In this document: piece after piece, positions 39,001 through 51,000 of the stretch | Layout: each line of letters begins with the position of its first letter | Numbering within the stretch: the stretch's first letter is position 1 | NCBI GenBank assembly: GCA_951799405.1 | Contig: OX637332.1 | Coordinates: 19,659,001-19,723,000 of the forward strand | DNA: 64,000 nucleotides | Source of the DNA: Agapetus fuscipes | Taxonomy: Eukaryota; Arthropoda; Insecta; Trichoptera; Glossosomatidae | Reading direction: 5' to 3' | The notes under the pieces: generated by a model | Seen by the model: only the letters and a program-made list of their open reading frames with translations | Database searches by the model: none | Told to the model about the DNA's origin: nothing | Translations under genes and position numbers: made by a program

Positions 39001-42000
39001 TTAGGCCTGGCTGTTTCAAACATGGAATAATATGTGACTTTAAAGTTTAAACCGTAAAAAAATCTGCCAACAAGATTCTCATAAGTTTTATCTTTTCATT
39101 AAAGTCGCTTAGCTATGTTTGAAACACCAGGAACTTGATGTGCAATTTCTCAATACTTATACAACGAGATAGCATCGGCGTGTGGAACCTTTTTATTTTA
39201 AAAGTAAGATATCAAAACTTAGGGGGGTTTCACAGATCCCGAAAAAAAAGAACTGCCGGCTGGGTAAACCATGCCTGTACTCAGGTCTGGGTGAATAGTA
39301 AAACCGAAACAGGAAACCACCTCTAGCCTTCTACATGGAAAACTAACGCTTGAACAATTAAGCTACCAACCTTGCAGACACATTAAAAATGTATGTCCTT
39401 ATTTTCCCGCATTGCAATACTGAAACTAAAAAAAACTCAACGCATCTGAATTACTGTAATGTAATAATTACAGGTGAGGGGGCAAACTTGCGGCAATTAT
39501 TTTAATTGTTGAACCTGATCCCGAGAGGGCAGGTTCACATTTCATGTGAAAGCTGCGTAAACCTTGCCATTGCTATGATTTTTGTATTTGTAACACTGAA
39601 ACGGGAAATCATTTCTGACACCCTTGGTAAGGGAATATTTCTATCCCACTGGCTGTGAACGCGAGCTTTCTACCAAATAAGGTATCGACCGGATACACTA
39701 TGACGTAGCCTTAATGGGGTGAATTACATTTTTTTAGTTTTGCGCAGAGGCATTCGGAGTAAAATTCCGGATACAAATTGGCTTAATTTTTTTCTTTTAT
39801 ATGTAAATACCTGCAAATGTAAAAACCATAATTCATAAAAAAAATGTCCATTACTCGACATTAGTTCACTACGAATCTAATCTAATCTAAATCAAAGCTG
39901 CAAAGGTATGTATCATTTGAGATTCATATTAAATGCATTCCCACAAGCAGAAACGCATAATTTCGCGCTTACACATGCCGAATGTGGACCTACAATATAA
40001 AAAACCCAATCTCAAATGAACATAAGCCCTGCAACTCTTGCCGACCTTCCCTGAAGCAGGGGTGACATTGGCAAAGTGTCCACATGCGGCATGTGTTAGC
40101 GCGAAATTATACATGTCTGCTTGTGGGAATGCATTTAATATGAATCTCAAATGATACATATCCTTGCAGCTTAGATTTAGATTTAAATGGGTCTGGTCCG
40201 TAGTCCAGTGGTTAACACTTCGGACTCGTGAATGGAAGGTTGTTTAAGCGCCCTTGGGGTGGCTAGTGCCACTAAACGGCGCTGTATACAAATTGTCCAA
40301 TTATTATTATTATTATTTGTGTGTTCGAATCCCGGCGGAGCACAAAAAAATATACCTATTATATTGTAAAAAAATTCTCTTCGCTGGGTTGAAAAATTCA
40401 TAAACCTTAACCAAAGACCGGTCATCAAAAAGTCCATGCAGCCTTACAAAAACTGGGTCTTGCTTGAGAATTGGCGCTTTGTAGCGACGACTAAGCTCGT
40501 AAAAAGTCCGGTCGATGACTCAATTGACAGAATGCTTGCGTTCCATGCCGAGAGCAAGGGTTCGATCCCAAGGTTTACTCAGCCTTCACAAGAAATGAGA
40601 ACCAGCTCCCCCGGGAGCTGGGAAACCTCCACTTCAACTGAAAGTGGTTGGTGTGAGGCCGGCCCCCTTACCCGTAAAAATAAATAGGTCCCGAATCGCC
40701 ACATGCGACCCCTTTGGGGATAATGCAGGCAAGAAGTTACTCTATATGTGTACCTTAGTTGCGTTTTTTACACCTCAAGAGCCCTCTGCAAGCTTGATCG
40801 TCGCTATAGAAAGCGTCAATTTTCAAGGAAAGCCCAGTTGCTGTAAGGCTGGATGGACCTTGGGTGACCGGTCTTTGATAAAGGTAGGGGGAGGTCCCCT
40901 AGTGGCGGACACTTAAGGTTTTTTGTAAATAAAATCTAAGAAAAGTATAGCTTTATTTATTTATTAATCAAGCCAAGAAAGTGCTCAAGCTCAAGTTACA
41001 TCAATAAAAAAATATCATTTGTGTAAATTTATTTAGGAAATTGAATTAAAATTCGACAAAAAGAACAGCAATCATTGCTAATGGCACCTAGTACCGGACG
41101 GAGTAAACGCCGAGCCCCTTGCACCACACATTATTAAAATTTCATGAATCGATCGCATATGTAGTTATCTGCACTTTCAGGAATGTCCACACATGCTTCA
41201 CGAGCCCACCCAACCCAGCCGGTGCATGTATCCAATCCTCTTCATGCTCCTCTTCAAGCACACTACACAACCAGTGTGCCTAGAAGTGTAAGCTTTTAAT
41301 TTAATTTTTTCTTAGCTGTCTCTTCTATAAATGCTTACCAGTGGTATTTTTCTCTCCATTGAAGCGATAAGGAATCTTCATAGCTTCAGTGAAGTTGAAA
41401 GTTAACTTCACAAATTCATTTTTTATAAGTGGAAGACATCTGTTCGACAAACCTTTTATATGGTCCACTATAACTTGTGTGTACACTGGTGAGAAGGTAT
41501 TTTTAAATCTGCCGTCCTTTGTTAGCAATTTCAATTCTTATCCACGTTTCAAAGCAGATATTTTGTCGTAGATGGTGCTCTTTGGGATGTCAAAACGCAA
41601 CAGTGGCGTGCCTACGGTTTCTGCCATGCGCATGCTGGAAAATTAAAGTTGCACTAAATCACAAATTATAAATCTTACCCCTTTGTTTCTTTCCTCGGCG
41701 TCTCTTAATCTCTCCAGACTTAGATTTTGGATTTAATCAATAAATCTTTTCATACTTAAGATCCTTACGAGGTACAACTATATTTTCACAGGAATTCATT
41801 GTCTACTAAAAAAAAAAGCGGATTCTCGATCGCAAACAAGGAATAAGTTAATTATTCTGATATTTGAATAAAACGCACCGGACGCGACAGTATTTTCAAA
41901 ACACAATAAGGCATTCATAAAATCTGTAAACAGCTTCAGTCTGGAATCGTAAAATTTTATGGACGAAAAGCTTAGCTTATATGACATTGTTATTACGCGT

Positions 42001-45000
42001 ACTCCAGGTACAATCTGTGAATGAATGACGTGTTCTTTTAGAATGAAAAAGAGCTTAACCGACTATCTTCATACAAGCTTACAGACGCCAAGCTTTTTTT
42101 CATAATATGTTAAACAAAGACAGGTCTCTCAATCACGTTCGAATAACAGAGATTCGTTCGTCAATAACTAATAATAATATCCCACTGCCACTCACAGATG
42201 GCAGTAGCACGAATGTTGATGGCAGAAATTTAAAAAGATGAATGACGATAAGTATCTTTAATCTACACAAAAATGTTCATTATTTTCATTTCTGAGGGTG
42301 CGCATGCTTAGCTTTTTAGCTTGTATGATACTCACGCCACTGTAACGCAATGAAGCTTGTCTTAGACACATTTCTTTGGACAAAATCTTTTTTAAAGTTT
42401 GCAAGGCTTGTTGGTCCCAATTTATTTTATTTTTCTTCTCCTCCATTTTAAAATTACTTGGTTGTTAATACTCTTCAGTAACGTAAAACGATAAGTTTAA
42501 CAAGTGTACATACTGAGCTGGAAAATCAACTTATAAACTGTCCGATGTTAGGGGACACCTTTGTGTCCGATAGTAGGGGGCATGAAATGTGTAAAATACG
42601 TTTTTAATTTTTTTTAAAGTTGAAGGAAATTTCAAAAAAGTTTAATTGCACACGCAACGCAACGCAACTAAGCTACACATATAGTGTAACTTCTTGCCGC
42701 GTTATCCCCGAAGGAGTCACATGTGGCGAGTTGAACCTATTTATTTTTACAGGTAAGGGGGCCGGCCTTACGCCAACCACTTCAGTTGAAGTGGAGGTTT
42801 CCCAGCTCCCGAGAGTGCTGGTACTCATTTATTGTGAAGGCTGAGTAAACCTTGCTGGTATTTTATTTTGGGGTTTGAAATAAACACCGAAACGGGTAAT
42901 CATTTCTGACACCCTCGGTGGGATTCGAACCCGAGCTTTCGGCATGGAATGCAAGCACTCTACCACCTGAGCTATCGACCGGACCGGACACGAAATATGA
43001 ATAAATACTCTCTTTACTTTCGGCCAAATTAATTACTTAAAGAAAAATCATAGCGTAAATACTCACTCAAAGTTTAGGTGCCGCACCGGGCTCCTGGCAA
43101 AATCGCATACCGACCGCTCTCATCACCGCTGTTAACGTCGTTGACGCGCATTGTCTTATGTCTATGACCCTATGGCGTTGGGTTTTCCTTCACCTTTTCT
43201 CGTACATACGAAATTGATCGCGATGTAACTTGCCGCGACAACACTAGTGTCCGGCGCTAGGTGCCGTCTGGCGTTAAGAGACTTCCCCCTATATGAATTT
43301 TTCAACCTATCGAAGAGCATATTTTAAAAGATATTAAATCGTATATTTCTTGTGCGGAATCGAACCCACAACCTTCCATTTAAGAGCCTGAAGTGTTGAC
43401 CACTAGACTACGGACTGGTCTACGTGACAACCTTTATAAAATAGAATACAAGCGAAACAAACCATTGATATCTTAAAGCTATAGAGTAAAGTAGGGGATA
43501 CAGCGAACTATTGGAAAAATGAATGATAAAAATACACAGACTGTATTTCTATAATGGGAATATCGTTCACGACCTTTCAGCACTGGTAATGAAAGCTAAA
43601 CTTCCGTTTTTCTCATACCATTAAATGGTAGGCGGTGTGAGAGGGGGAACCGCCCTCCCAGACTCACCACCCTTCGTAGAAATAAGCATGAGGGGGAAGT
43701 CGTACTACCCCCATAGTGTTAGAAATCATTTCTAAAGATGCTCGTACATGTGTGTTTGTAAAAAAAAAAAAAAAAAGGTTTAAAACAACCATCAAACTGG
43801 GGTGTGCACTCCATACAATTGCAAGGGATGCAATCGCTATGCAACACAGGTTATAAGCGCAACTGAGCTGTACACATAGTAAAACTTTGTGCCTGAAGGG
43901 GTCGCATGAGGCTTCCGGGTTTTTTTATTTTTACAAGGAGGCCGACCTTATGCCAATCACTTGACAAGTGAGGGTTTTTGAACTTGTGTTGTTGGCCTCA
44001 TCCAGGCGTGATCACCTCCTGGAGAATGGAGTACCTCTCTCCATTGGGGGAAGTCTGATCCAGCCTTCTAACTCTGTGAGACTTTTGGGGGTTATGCTGG
44101 ATCGGAATCTCACAATGGAGGAGTAGGTTGGCAAAACGATAGCCGCTTCATTTTTTTGGTCTACGCCAAATAAGGGCTATCAGGAGGTGTCTACCGCCGG
44201 GTGTGGTTAAAACATTGGTGAGTGCTTTTGTGATGTCCCGAATTGATTATTGTTCCGACTTGTACATGTCTGGTCGTGAGAATGCATGTAATGTGAATCT
44301 CGGCCAGTCAAAGAAGCAACTGAACAGATTTCAATCTGTTCTGCATGTGGCCACTAGACTGATCATCGGGATGTCCAAATTCTCTCACATCAGTCTGCTG
44401 TTGAAAGAACTAGATTGGCTTCGTTTTCCGGAGAGGGTGGTCTACCGTGTGTGTTTGATGGTATTTAAAGCCCTAAACGGATGGCTCCGTCATATCTGGC
44501 AGACATGCTTTCCCCCTTAACCCATTTAAGCCTAGTGATCTGATTTCGGAACACTAGACTTGTTGCAGTTTTTTTCTTTTTTACTTTTTAATATCAACAA
44601 AAAATGGCGTTAGGAGTATCAAGTGGGTGATAGGGCTAGTGTAGCTTGCTTGTGAGAAGTATTTGAACGTTCATAGACCTGTAATGACGTCGTGATATAT
44701 TTAAAAACATTGACATACAATATTGGACGATTTCAGCAACGGTTTTTATAACTTAAGTAATTATTACTTTTGCATTTTTGGTCCCATGAAAATATTTTTT
44801 GATATTACTAATCTACTTGACATACACTAGCGTGTTTTAGTCACGATATACAGAAGTTATTGATATTGTCGTTATTAGGGGTTGGTAAAGTCGGGTGTTC
44901 CGATTTCGGAACACTAGGCTCATACGAGTACAAATCACATTCAATGCAGTACGGTAGTGGAGAAAGTTTCGATTGTTTTTATTTTTTTATTTAGGTACAA

Positions 45001-48000
45001 GTTTATTTTATTTAACAAAACAAAACTTATATTTAATATCAAATAAAATAATACACATAGTAAACTACTAAATTTAAAACATTCAGACGTCAAAGAGCTC
45101 TAATATTTTTTAATTATTTTTAGTTACAATAGGCCTTTCTCAAGATATCGAAGGGCTTATCGTTAAATGACATTCTGGTTATGCTAGAAACAGAAAGTAA
45201 TATTAGGGCAAGGGCTATAATCATCGAACCCCCTGAAAATGCAAACAACGCCAATTTTGGATGAATATTCTGGAGATGAAAAGGGTTGAACAAAAATAAT
45301 CTACAAGGTTTCTTACTCCGAGCACCTGCACATTTAGTCCATAATGGTGATTCTAATTACCACTTCGATAATAAAGTAACCCCTTATTGAGCAAAAACTT
45401 CCTTAAAAAAATAAAATAAAACTCACTAAAGTTGCACACCAATGGAAAAACATTGATTTGTATCCACCATCTCCAAAAGGGAGGGTTACGCAACTTCTAC
45501 AGATAATCAGGGAAATATTGTCTGTCAGTGGCATGATAATATTATCGTCACTGTTGCCTCTTCAGGAGCTGGAATTAATCCTATAGGTCTAGTAAAACGT
45601 TATTCTCAAAAAGAAAATACAGGTTCAACAGCCATACATGATAAAATTATACAACCAATATATGGAAGATGTGGCTAGAGCTGATGAAAATATTGCTTAG
45701 TATTGAGCTTCATACGGGAAAGAAATGCTCCTTGTTCTTCTGTTTCGAATAAAGTTAACAAAAAGCTTGGCAATTATACAAAACATTTGAAGAAAACCCA
45801 TTAGATGTTCTGGAGTTTCGTCGCCCATATAGTGTAAAAATGTAGTCCGTGGGGCCTAGTGATCCGATTTCGGAACACCTCATATCTCAAAAACTAGAAA
45901 CATTAAAAAAAAAAGTTACTTGAAAAAAAGTTTTTTTACACCATTTTATGTAACAATTATGAATTTCAGGAAACAAATCGCAAAAAAAAAACCTCCGGTC
46001 TAAATGGGTTAAGGTGAGTATGAGGGGGTGGACACATAGGTCAGTGGGGCGTGGTGCTGTCAGGTTGACGCAGCCGCGCCGTCAAATACGCACTAATTTT
46101 GAGGATCGCGCTTTCCGGATTGCGAAAACGATGGAGTGGAACAGACAGCCATCCGGAGTGATGGTTTGACACACACAAAAACGGCGCTCTTTTATCATGT
46201 AGAAAAGAAAAATAAATAAATCATCCTCATATATTACATATATCACACGCCCTGAACAACACTGTATTATGTCGAAAAATTGAGAAATTTACTTGTTTCT
46301 ATAATTTATTCAGTATTTTTTTTTCATAATTACGCAAATAAACTATATGATACTGATTCACTTTGGATACACTTTGGATTCATTTTAAGAAAAGTTCAAG
46401 AGCTTAGCAATATCTTTGGTACAACAAGAGAAAACCGTTTTTCGATGATTCTGAAAAAAACGTTATTTTGACTTAATGCAGTGTTGTTCTGGGTGTGCGA
46501 TATATACGTAATACGTATATATATTCCCATCTCCCGAGAGGGCTGGTTCTCATTTATTATATAGACTGAGTAAACATGCTAGTATTTTATTGTCCGGTTG
46601 ATAGCTCAGTTGGTAGAATGCTTGCATCCAACGCCGAGAACTAGGGCTCAATGCCCACCGAGGTGTCAGAAATGATTTCCCGCTATGGTGTTTATTTTAT
46701 TTACGTTATAAACGCATATATATTGAAAATAAAGATCTGAAATTAATAAGCATGATACAAGTTGATGATTTTTTTGCAAATGGCATTTTTTTTTTAATAA
46801 GGTCGCACTTTTTATTTTTAAATGTTCTTGCTCATAAGGAGTGCACGCGCCTGCCTTCAAATGACAATAGGTAATGAGGAAAAGTTTTTTCATTTGTTTT
46901 TTGTTACTAAGCTTACAATTAGTATGCAACTGTATTCCTAAAAGGATAACTATGAATTAAACAATATTGCTTCCGCCATTCCGCTTCGTATGGCCAGTAC
47001 CTGTGGAGATGTGTCTCAATTGTTTTCTGTTCTTTCATAGTTTGAGCATATCAGTGGCGAAGGGTGCCAACAACTCGATTCCCATCGGCTTCGCTTTTAA
47101 AAGGAGGCAACAAAGTAATTAATTGGCAATACCATAAGATATTATTATTGTTCGCCGTATATTATTATGTCTGTCGCGGTAAGCGATGTCATATTTTTTC
47201 AATGTATTTTTGTTCTCTGAGCGCTGGGTACTATGTCACATTATTTTAAATAAACAAACATAACAAATCTGAAATTTTATGGTGATTAGGTAATTAATTC
47301 CTGTGAATTTAATTGCTATTCATGATTTTTTTAGTGCGTTTCGTTTTCCATAAAATAAAATTTGGATTATTTTCTGTCCTCAACAATACGGCACTTATTC
47401 ACTTTAAGTACATATTTCCAAAGAATTTCACTAAAATATATATAATTATTAATGCTACTCTTTTAATTTCAATACTCCACAGTTTTTTTGATTAGGAATA
47501 AAATGACGGTGGAGCATGTAACTGGCACCGTATCTGGTGGCCAGCGGTAGCGAAGGGTAATTTTTCTCAGAAGGTAACTCGATGGAGAAAAGAAAGCCAT
47601 CGAACATTAAAATTCCATGGGGAAAAATAAAATATTATTTCTAAAAAATAGCTCGACTTTTACAATTTACACTTAAAGTAAATAAAAGTGGCTTTGAAAT
47701 ACGTAGGTATCTATAAATTTTCATACAAGACGTGAAATCCTTAGACTGTAACTGTAACTCTGTCGCCATTCCGCTAGGGGTGGCCAGAGCCTCTGCAGAG
47801 TTGCCTCCATTTTTTCCTATCCTTACATACCTCTTTCAATTCATTCATATCCATCACCTTTTTCATGCATTTTCTTCTTTTACGCTCACTTTGTATATCC
47901 CATTCTTTCACAATCTCCTCAATCTGATCACTCCATACTTTTCTCGGTCGTCCCTTCCCTCTTTTTCCTTTCACACTTTCTTTGTATACATACTTTGTCA

Positions 48001-51000
48001 GTCTATCATCATTCATTCTTTCCACATGCCCAAACCATCTCATCACATTCTTTATTACCTTAACTTTCACATCCTCTTTCAAATTACATTCTTTTTTTAC
48101 CCATTCATTCCTAACTCTATCCCTCAGAGTTTTTCCTGTCATACTTCTCAAATGCTTCATTTCCACCGTACATACTTTACTCATTTCGCTATCGTTCACT
48201 GTCCATGCTTCACTTCCATACATCAAAGTCGGTAACAATATGCCATTGTGTACCGCCATTCTCAGATCCATCGTCAATCGCTTGTTCTTTGCTATTCTTC
48301 CTATTGCACCGACCACTTGCTTTCCCTTGCACACCCTATTCTCAATTTCTCTTGTCATCTTTCCATTCTTCTCAAACATACTTCCCAAGTATCTAAATTC
48401 ATCCACAATTTCAACTTTCGTACCATTCAACATGAACGTGCATTCTTCATTTTCATCCGTTCTGTCAAAAATCAGTACTTTCGTCTTACTTGCATTAATT
48501 GTCAACTTGTTCACACACAGAGCATGGTTCAGACTAGAGAGCATTGCCTGAAGTTCTGCTGCTGAATCAGCAAGTAATACTGCATCATCAGCATAAAGCC
48601 TCCTCCTAAAGAGGAGGATGAAGACATTTTTCTTCGCCCAGTAAATTGCTAAGCGCCCTTGGAGTGACATTGAGTTACGAAACGGCGCTGAAAAGGAAAT
48701 CATCATAATCATCATCATCATCATCATCCGACTTTTCTCTCTCCAATCTGTATGCCATGCCCTTCCAGATTCGCTTGTTTAACACAATGATCCATAATTA
48801 TATTGAATAACCATGGGCTCATTATGCAACCCTGTCTCACACCCTTGTACACATTAAAATACTCGCTGTATTCTCCATCCACCCTGACACACGCCCTGCT
48901 ATTTAGATAGATGGCGCGTATCGCGTTCAGAAGTGCTTTATTCACACCATACCTCTCAAGCACACACCACATCATACTTCTATCCACCGAGTCGAAGGCT
49001 TTCTCAAGATCTACGAAAGCCGAGTAGACCTTTTTATTTACGGCCAGCTGTTTTTCGACTATCTGTCGAAGCGCGAATATCTGGTCTACGCAACCTCTTT
49101 CCGGCATAAAGCCAGATTGTATATCTGAGACCTTCTCCTGGGTGGATAATCTTACCCTATGGATAAGAATCTTGCATAGCACTTTACCTGGCACACTAAG
49201 AAGGCTGATCGGTCTGAAGTTACGGCAGTCTTTTTTGTCACCTTTACCTTTGTAAATTGGCACAATGACCGCCTCTCTCCAGTCCGATGGAACCTCCTTG
49301 ACACTAACACACAATTCGCAAAGCTCTTTCCACTTTCACTCTTTTCATCTTAATCACTTTCGTTCTTTTCCTATCTTTTACTTCGCCTATCATTACTTTT
49401 GCAAACAAGAGATGATGGTCTGAGCCCACGGATATACCTTGGTAGACTCTGACATCTCTTATGGCACCTCTCATACATTCTTCCATACATATGTAGTCAA
49501 TGACTGTGCGAGTATTTGGCCCATACCACGTGTATGTGTGCACGTCTTTATGCTTATACCAAGTATTTGATACAAACATCCCATGCTCCACACACATGTC
49601 AACAAGCCGTCTCCCACTGCCATTGATGACACCCCTTCCGTTTGGTCCTATTACCCTTTCATACTCTTCCTTTCTTCTACCCACCCATCCGTTCATGTCA
49701 CCAAGCAGAATCACCTTTTCTTCTTTGTCTTTCATTCTGATTTTATCGTCAAGCATATCCCAGAATTCATTCTTAATCTCCATACATTCTGAATCTACTG
49801 GCGCATAGCATGCTATCAGTAGAAAATTCGTTCTATCGTACTTGATCCTTACTAGGAGAATCCTAGGGGAGATCCATTCATAATTCCTGATATAGCTCTT
49901 CACACATTCACTAACAATCACACCAACACCCTGTCTAGGACATCCATCTTTCACACCTGAGTAAATGAACAAATTTCCATTACTCAGAACTTTCTCTCCT
50001 TCACCTTTCATTTTAGTTTCGGTCACACATAAAATTTTAATTTTTCTCTCATTCATCTCTTTCAATAGTTCTTCTTCCTTATTTTTCATACCTCTTACAT
50101 TCAAAGTAGCAATATTCCATTCATCTCCTTTCTTACGTCTGCTTTTACCAGGCCACAGTGGTTTCCCACTGTACCTGGCAAAGCTTTTGGCAACCCTGCA
50201 GGGGCCATTTGACACACCTCCAACAGTATGGCGACTGGGATTGTCAGCCCCAGTGCGCCTTCGCATGACTATCTCATCGTTTGCCCACAGGAGCCCACAT
50301 CACAGCACAGTGAACTAATGCCATACTGACACAAGTTTGCAGACAACTAAAAAATAACCTGGTTGTCAGTCAGGTGAAAGAAAACACGTGATCAAAAAAG
50401 TAAACAAAAGGCCACGAGACAAGAAATCAACAATGAAGTTAAAAAGAGAACGAAAAAGGAATAAAATAATACTAATGAATTTAAATAGCAGCAAAAATAA
50501 AAAACGCACAATACTTAACAAAAATTGAGGTTAGGTTACCACGTGGCTATTTCCAATGAAGAAAAAAAGCCTAAAAAACATCAAAAAACAATGAATTATT
50601 ACAAATTCTCTTGTTATAAAGGTTAAAACTAAAACGCGGAACAAAATAGATATTAAAGTTAACGTTAAACACGAGAGAAGCGAGAAAAAATAGAATTTAC
50701 AAATTAGATAGCCACGTGTTCACACCACGTGGTTATTTCTGAAGAAAAAAAAAACGCGTAAATACAACAAAAACAATGAATTATTTAAAATTCTCTTGTT
50801 TTATAACACGGACACTAAACACGCGGAACAAATTAAGGTACTTCAATCGCAAAGTAATGCCTTTAAGTAATTTAAATTAATAAAAAACACAGAGCAGCGT
50901 TGGACATGTCCGCACGCCACGGCAGCTGGATAAGAAGAGATAGAGATAGAGATTAAGGAAATCATCAAAAGAGTGAAAATCTGAAATAAATGTACAATAA

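Larger units (their letters stand above)
40887..43289 (-). mobile_element. Pogo-like (Tc1/mariner superfamily) DNA transposon, degraded
   Basis: TA on both sides (40885-40886 and 43290-43291) flanks inverted ends GGGGGAGGTCCCCTAGTGG and (other strand) GGGGGAAGTCTCTTAACG. The transposase is on the minus strand and truncated. A full SINE-1 copy has inserted at 42649-42988. Confidence 0.78.
40762..43432 (-). mobile_element. SINE-2 copy split by a Pogo-like element
   Basis: The SINE-2 parts are 40762-40886 (CACCTCAAGAGCCCTCTGC to GATAAAGGTA) and 43290-43432 (TATATGAATTTTTCAACC to GACTACGGACTGGTC). They rejoin collinearly when 40887-43289 is removed. Confidence 0.8.
47750..50950 (-). mobile_element. 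LINE-B, nearly full length
   Basis: On the minus strand: a 5' UTR with two tandem units (about 50530-50835), endonuclease (50266 to 49320), reverse transcriptase (49314 to 48728), a SINE-4 insertion (48601-48727), the YADD and C-terminal region (to 47774), and the 3' end GGCGACAGAGTTACAGTTAC. It is inactive because of a deletion with frameshift between endonuclease and reverse transcriptase and the SINE insertion. Confidence 0.88.

Noticed and set aside
42649..42988. tRNA gene on the minus strand (A and B boxes present)
   Set aside because: No acceptor-stem pairing, no proper anticodon loop, and the sequence continues into a shared SINE body present in many copies.
48680..48727. Protein start in a run of Met codons
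   Set aside because: The Met run is the (ATC)n tail of SINE-4 read in reverse; the real LINE-B frame continues upstream of the insert.
47732..50318. Several long plus-strand frames
   Set aside because: Antisense of LINE-B; Ser/His/Phe-rich compositions expected from the reverse strand.
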